Of a DNA stretch of 6,003 nucleotides, positions 4,946 through 6,003 are shown one piece after another. How positions within the stretch are numbered: position 1 is the stretch's first letter; each line of letters opens with the position of its first letter. The position numbers were made by a program, and so were the translations under genes. The stretch is taken from NCBI GenBank assembly GCA_937858255.1, contig CALLZQ010000441.1, positions 1 through 6,003 on the forward strand, read 5' to 3'. This DNA is from an uncultured Tabrizicola sp. (GTDB lineage Bacteria; Pseudomonadota; Alphaproteobacteria; Rhodobacterales; Rhodobacteraceae). A model generated the notes under the pieces. It saw only the letters and a program-made list of their open reading frames with translations. It was not told where the DNA came from and ran no database searches.

Positions 4946-6003
4946 GGTTTGATGAGGTGATCATCCTCGACTGGTCGGCGGCCAGCAGACCGGTACAGGG
5001 CAAGGATTCGATCTGGATCGGCCAGGCGCGGCGGGGCCACGCGGGCAGGGGCGAGGCCCCGGTCAACCCGCCGACACGTCAGGCGGCGATGGAGATTCTG
5101 GCGGACCGGATCGCAACTGCCCGCGCAGCGGGGCGGCGGGTGCTGGTGGGGGCCGATTTCCCCTTTGGCTATCCGCGCGGGCTGGCCTGGGCGCTGACCG
5201 GGCGGGCGGGGGCGCTGTCGCTCTGGTCCTGGCTTGGGCGTGAGGTGGTGGATGGCCCGGACAATGCCAACAACCGCTTTGTCCTGGCCGCGCGGATCAA
5301 TGCCGCCCTGCCGGGGGTGGGGCCGTTCTGGGGGCGCCCTGCCGGGCTGACCCTGCCTGAATTGCCCGAGAAAGGCAGCCTGCGCCGCGACATGCCCTTT
5401 GCCGAGCGGCGGGCGGTCGAGGCGCTGGAGCCGCGCGCGCAACCGGTGTGGAAGCTCTATACCACCGGTTCGGTCGGTTCGCAGGCGCTGTTGGGGATCG
5501 CGCGGTTGGCCGGTCTGCGGGCCGGGCTGGGCGCCGATTGTGCCGTCTGGCCGTTTGAACCGGTGGACAGGGCCGGGGTGGTGCTGGCCGAGGTCTGGCC
5601 CTCGCTGCTGGCACGCGAGGTCAAGGCGCTGGCAGGCCGTTATCCCTGTGCCGATGCCGCACAGGTCGATCTGTTGGCCAAAGCGCTCGCGGGGTTGCAG
5701 GAAGAGGAATTGGCGGCGCTGATGACCCCGGATGCCGCGCCCGAGGTGCTGGCGGAAGAGGGCTGGATCCTTGGCGCCGGCCGGCGCGGGCTGTTGGCGC
5801 GCGGGCTGGCGGAAGAGTTGCCGGAACTGGTGCCGCCACGCCTGCGCAACGATTGTTTCGCCATGCCGCAGGGGGTGGAATGGATGCCGGTCGATCAGGC
5901 GCTGGCGCGGCTTAGCGCCGTGCTGACGCCGGTTGCGGCGACCGAAGAAGTCGCGCTTGGCCTGTCTGGCGGGCGGATTCTGGCCGCGGAAGCGATCGCC
6001 CGC
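4942..6003 (+). CDS. fusion protein: uncharacterised N-terminal domain plus MoeA (molybdopterin molybdotransferase), partial
   Basis: The reading frame is open from the GTG at 4942 to the window edge (354 codons visible, 3' end missing). The GTG overlaps the mobB stop (GTGA) and has GAGG (4931-4934) 7 bases upstream. Residues 1 to about 305 form a domain rich in conserved-looking motifs: ILDWSAAS at 8-15, VGADFPFGYP at 69-78, DNANNRF at 107-113, FWGRPAGL at 129-136, WKLYTTGSVGSQ at 170-181 and AEVWPSLL at 216-223. The regularly spaced acidic residues (Asp10, Asp72, Glu217) recall the RNase H-like fold of DUF429 proteins; this is an inference. I recall such domains in Rhodobacterales annotated loosely as 'molybdopterin guanine dinucleotide synthesis'. 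From about residue 308 the sequence matches the start of MoeA (PVDQALARL at 316-324, GGRILAAEAIAR at 343-354). MoeA inserts molybdate or tungstate into molybdopterin-AMP. The possible internal ATG at 5863 has no ribosome binding site, so a true fusion is favoured. Confidence 0.82.
   Translation, partial: MRFDEVIILDWSAASRPVQGKDSIWIGQARRGHAGRGEAPVNPPTRQAAMEILADRIATARAAGRRVLVGADFPFGYPRGLAWALTGRAGALSLWSWLGREVVDGPDNANNRFVLAARINAALPGVGPFWGRPAGLTLPELPEKGSLRRDMPFAERRAVEALEPRAQPVWKLYTTGSVGSQALLGIARLAGLRAGLGADCAVWPFEPVDRAGVVLAEVWPSLLAREVKALAGRYPCADAAQVDLLAKALAGLQEEELAALMTPDAAPEVLAEEGWILGAGRRGLLARGLAEELPELVPPRLRNDCFAMPQGVEWMPVDQALARLSAVLTPVAATEEVALGLSGGRILAAEAIAR

Overview
The window looks like a piece of a high-GC alphaproteobacterial chromosome, most likely Rhodobacterales (Rhodobacter/Paracoccus-like). 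This rests on the very GC-rich third codon positions, tightly overlapping genes, and the style of the FdhD, MobA and MoeA-fusion proteins. The assignment comes from memory of protein families, not from a search.

Layout. The left part (43-2865) is on the minus strand. Read in the direction of transcription it holds a small DUF2478-type protein (2865-2365), then after a 107-base gap a compact tungstate ABC importer in the order tupB (permease), tupC (ATPase), tupA (periplasmic binding protein). The three tup genes overlap by 7 and 4 bases. The right part (2954-6003) is on the plus strand: fdhD (sulfurtransferase for formate dehydrogenase), mobA, mobB, and a gene that runs off the window, in which a ~300-residue domain of unclear function is fused to the start of MoeA. 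Every junction on this side also overlaps (8, 4 and 4 bases). The two arms diverge from an 88-base intergenic region (2866-2953) that holds a plausible pair of face-to-face promoters.

How it works together. TupA would capture tungstate (possibly molybdate) in the periplasm, and TupB/TupC would import it. MoeA inserts the oxyanion metal into molybdopterin. MobA adds GMP to make the guanine dinucleotide (bis-MGD) cofactor, with MobB as a GTP-binding accessory. FdhD passes sulfur to the cofactor so that formate dehydrogenase becomes active. The window is therefore a metal-to-cofactor supply line for a Mo/W formate dehydrogenase or a related bis-MGD enzyme. No structural enzyme subunit lies inside it. 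The DUF2478 protein and the MoeA-fused N-terminal domain are the two parts without a defined job.

No tRNA, rRNA, CRISPR array, insertion sequence or broken gene was seen. The left-most 42 bases may hold the last codons of a converging gene.
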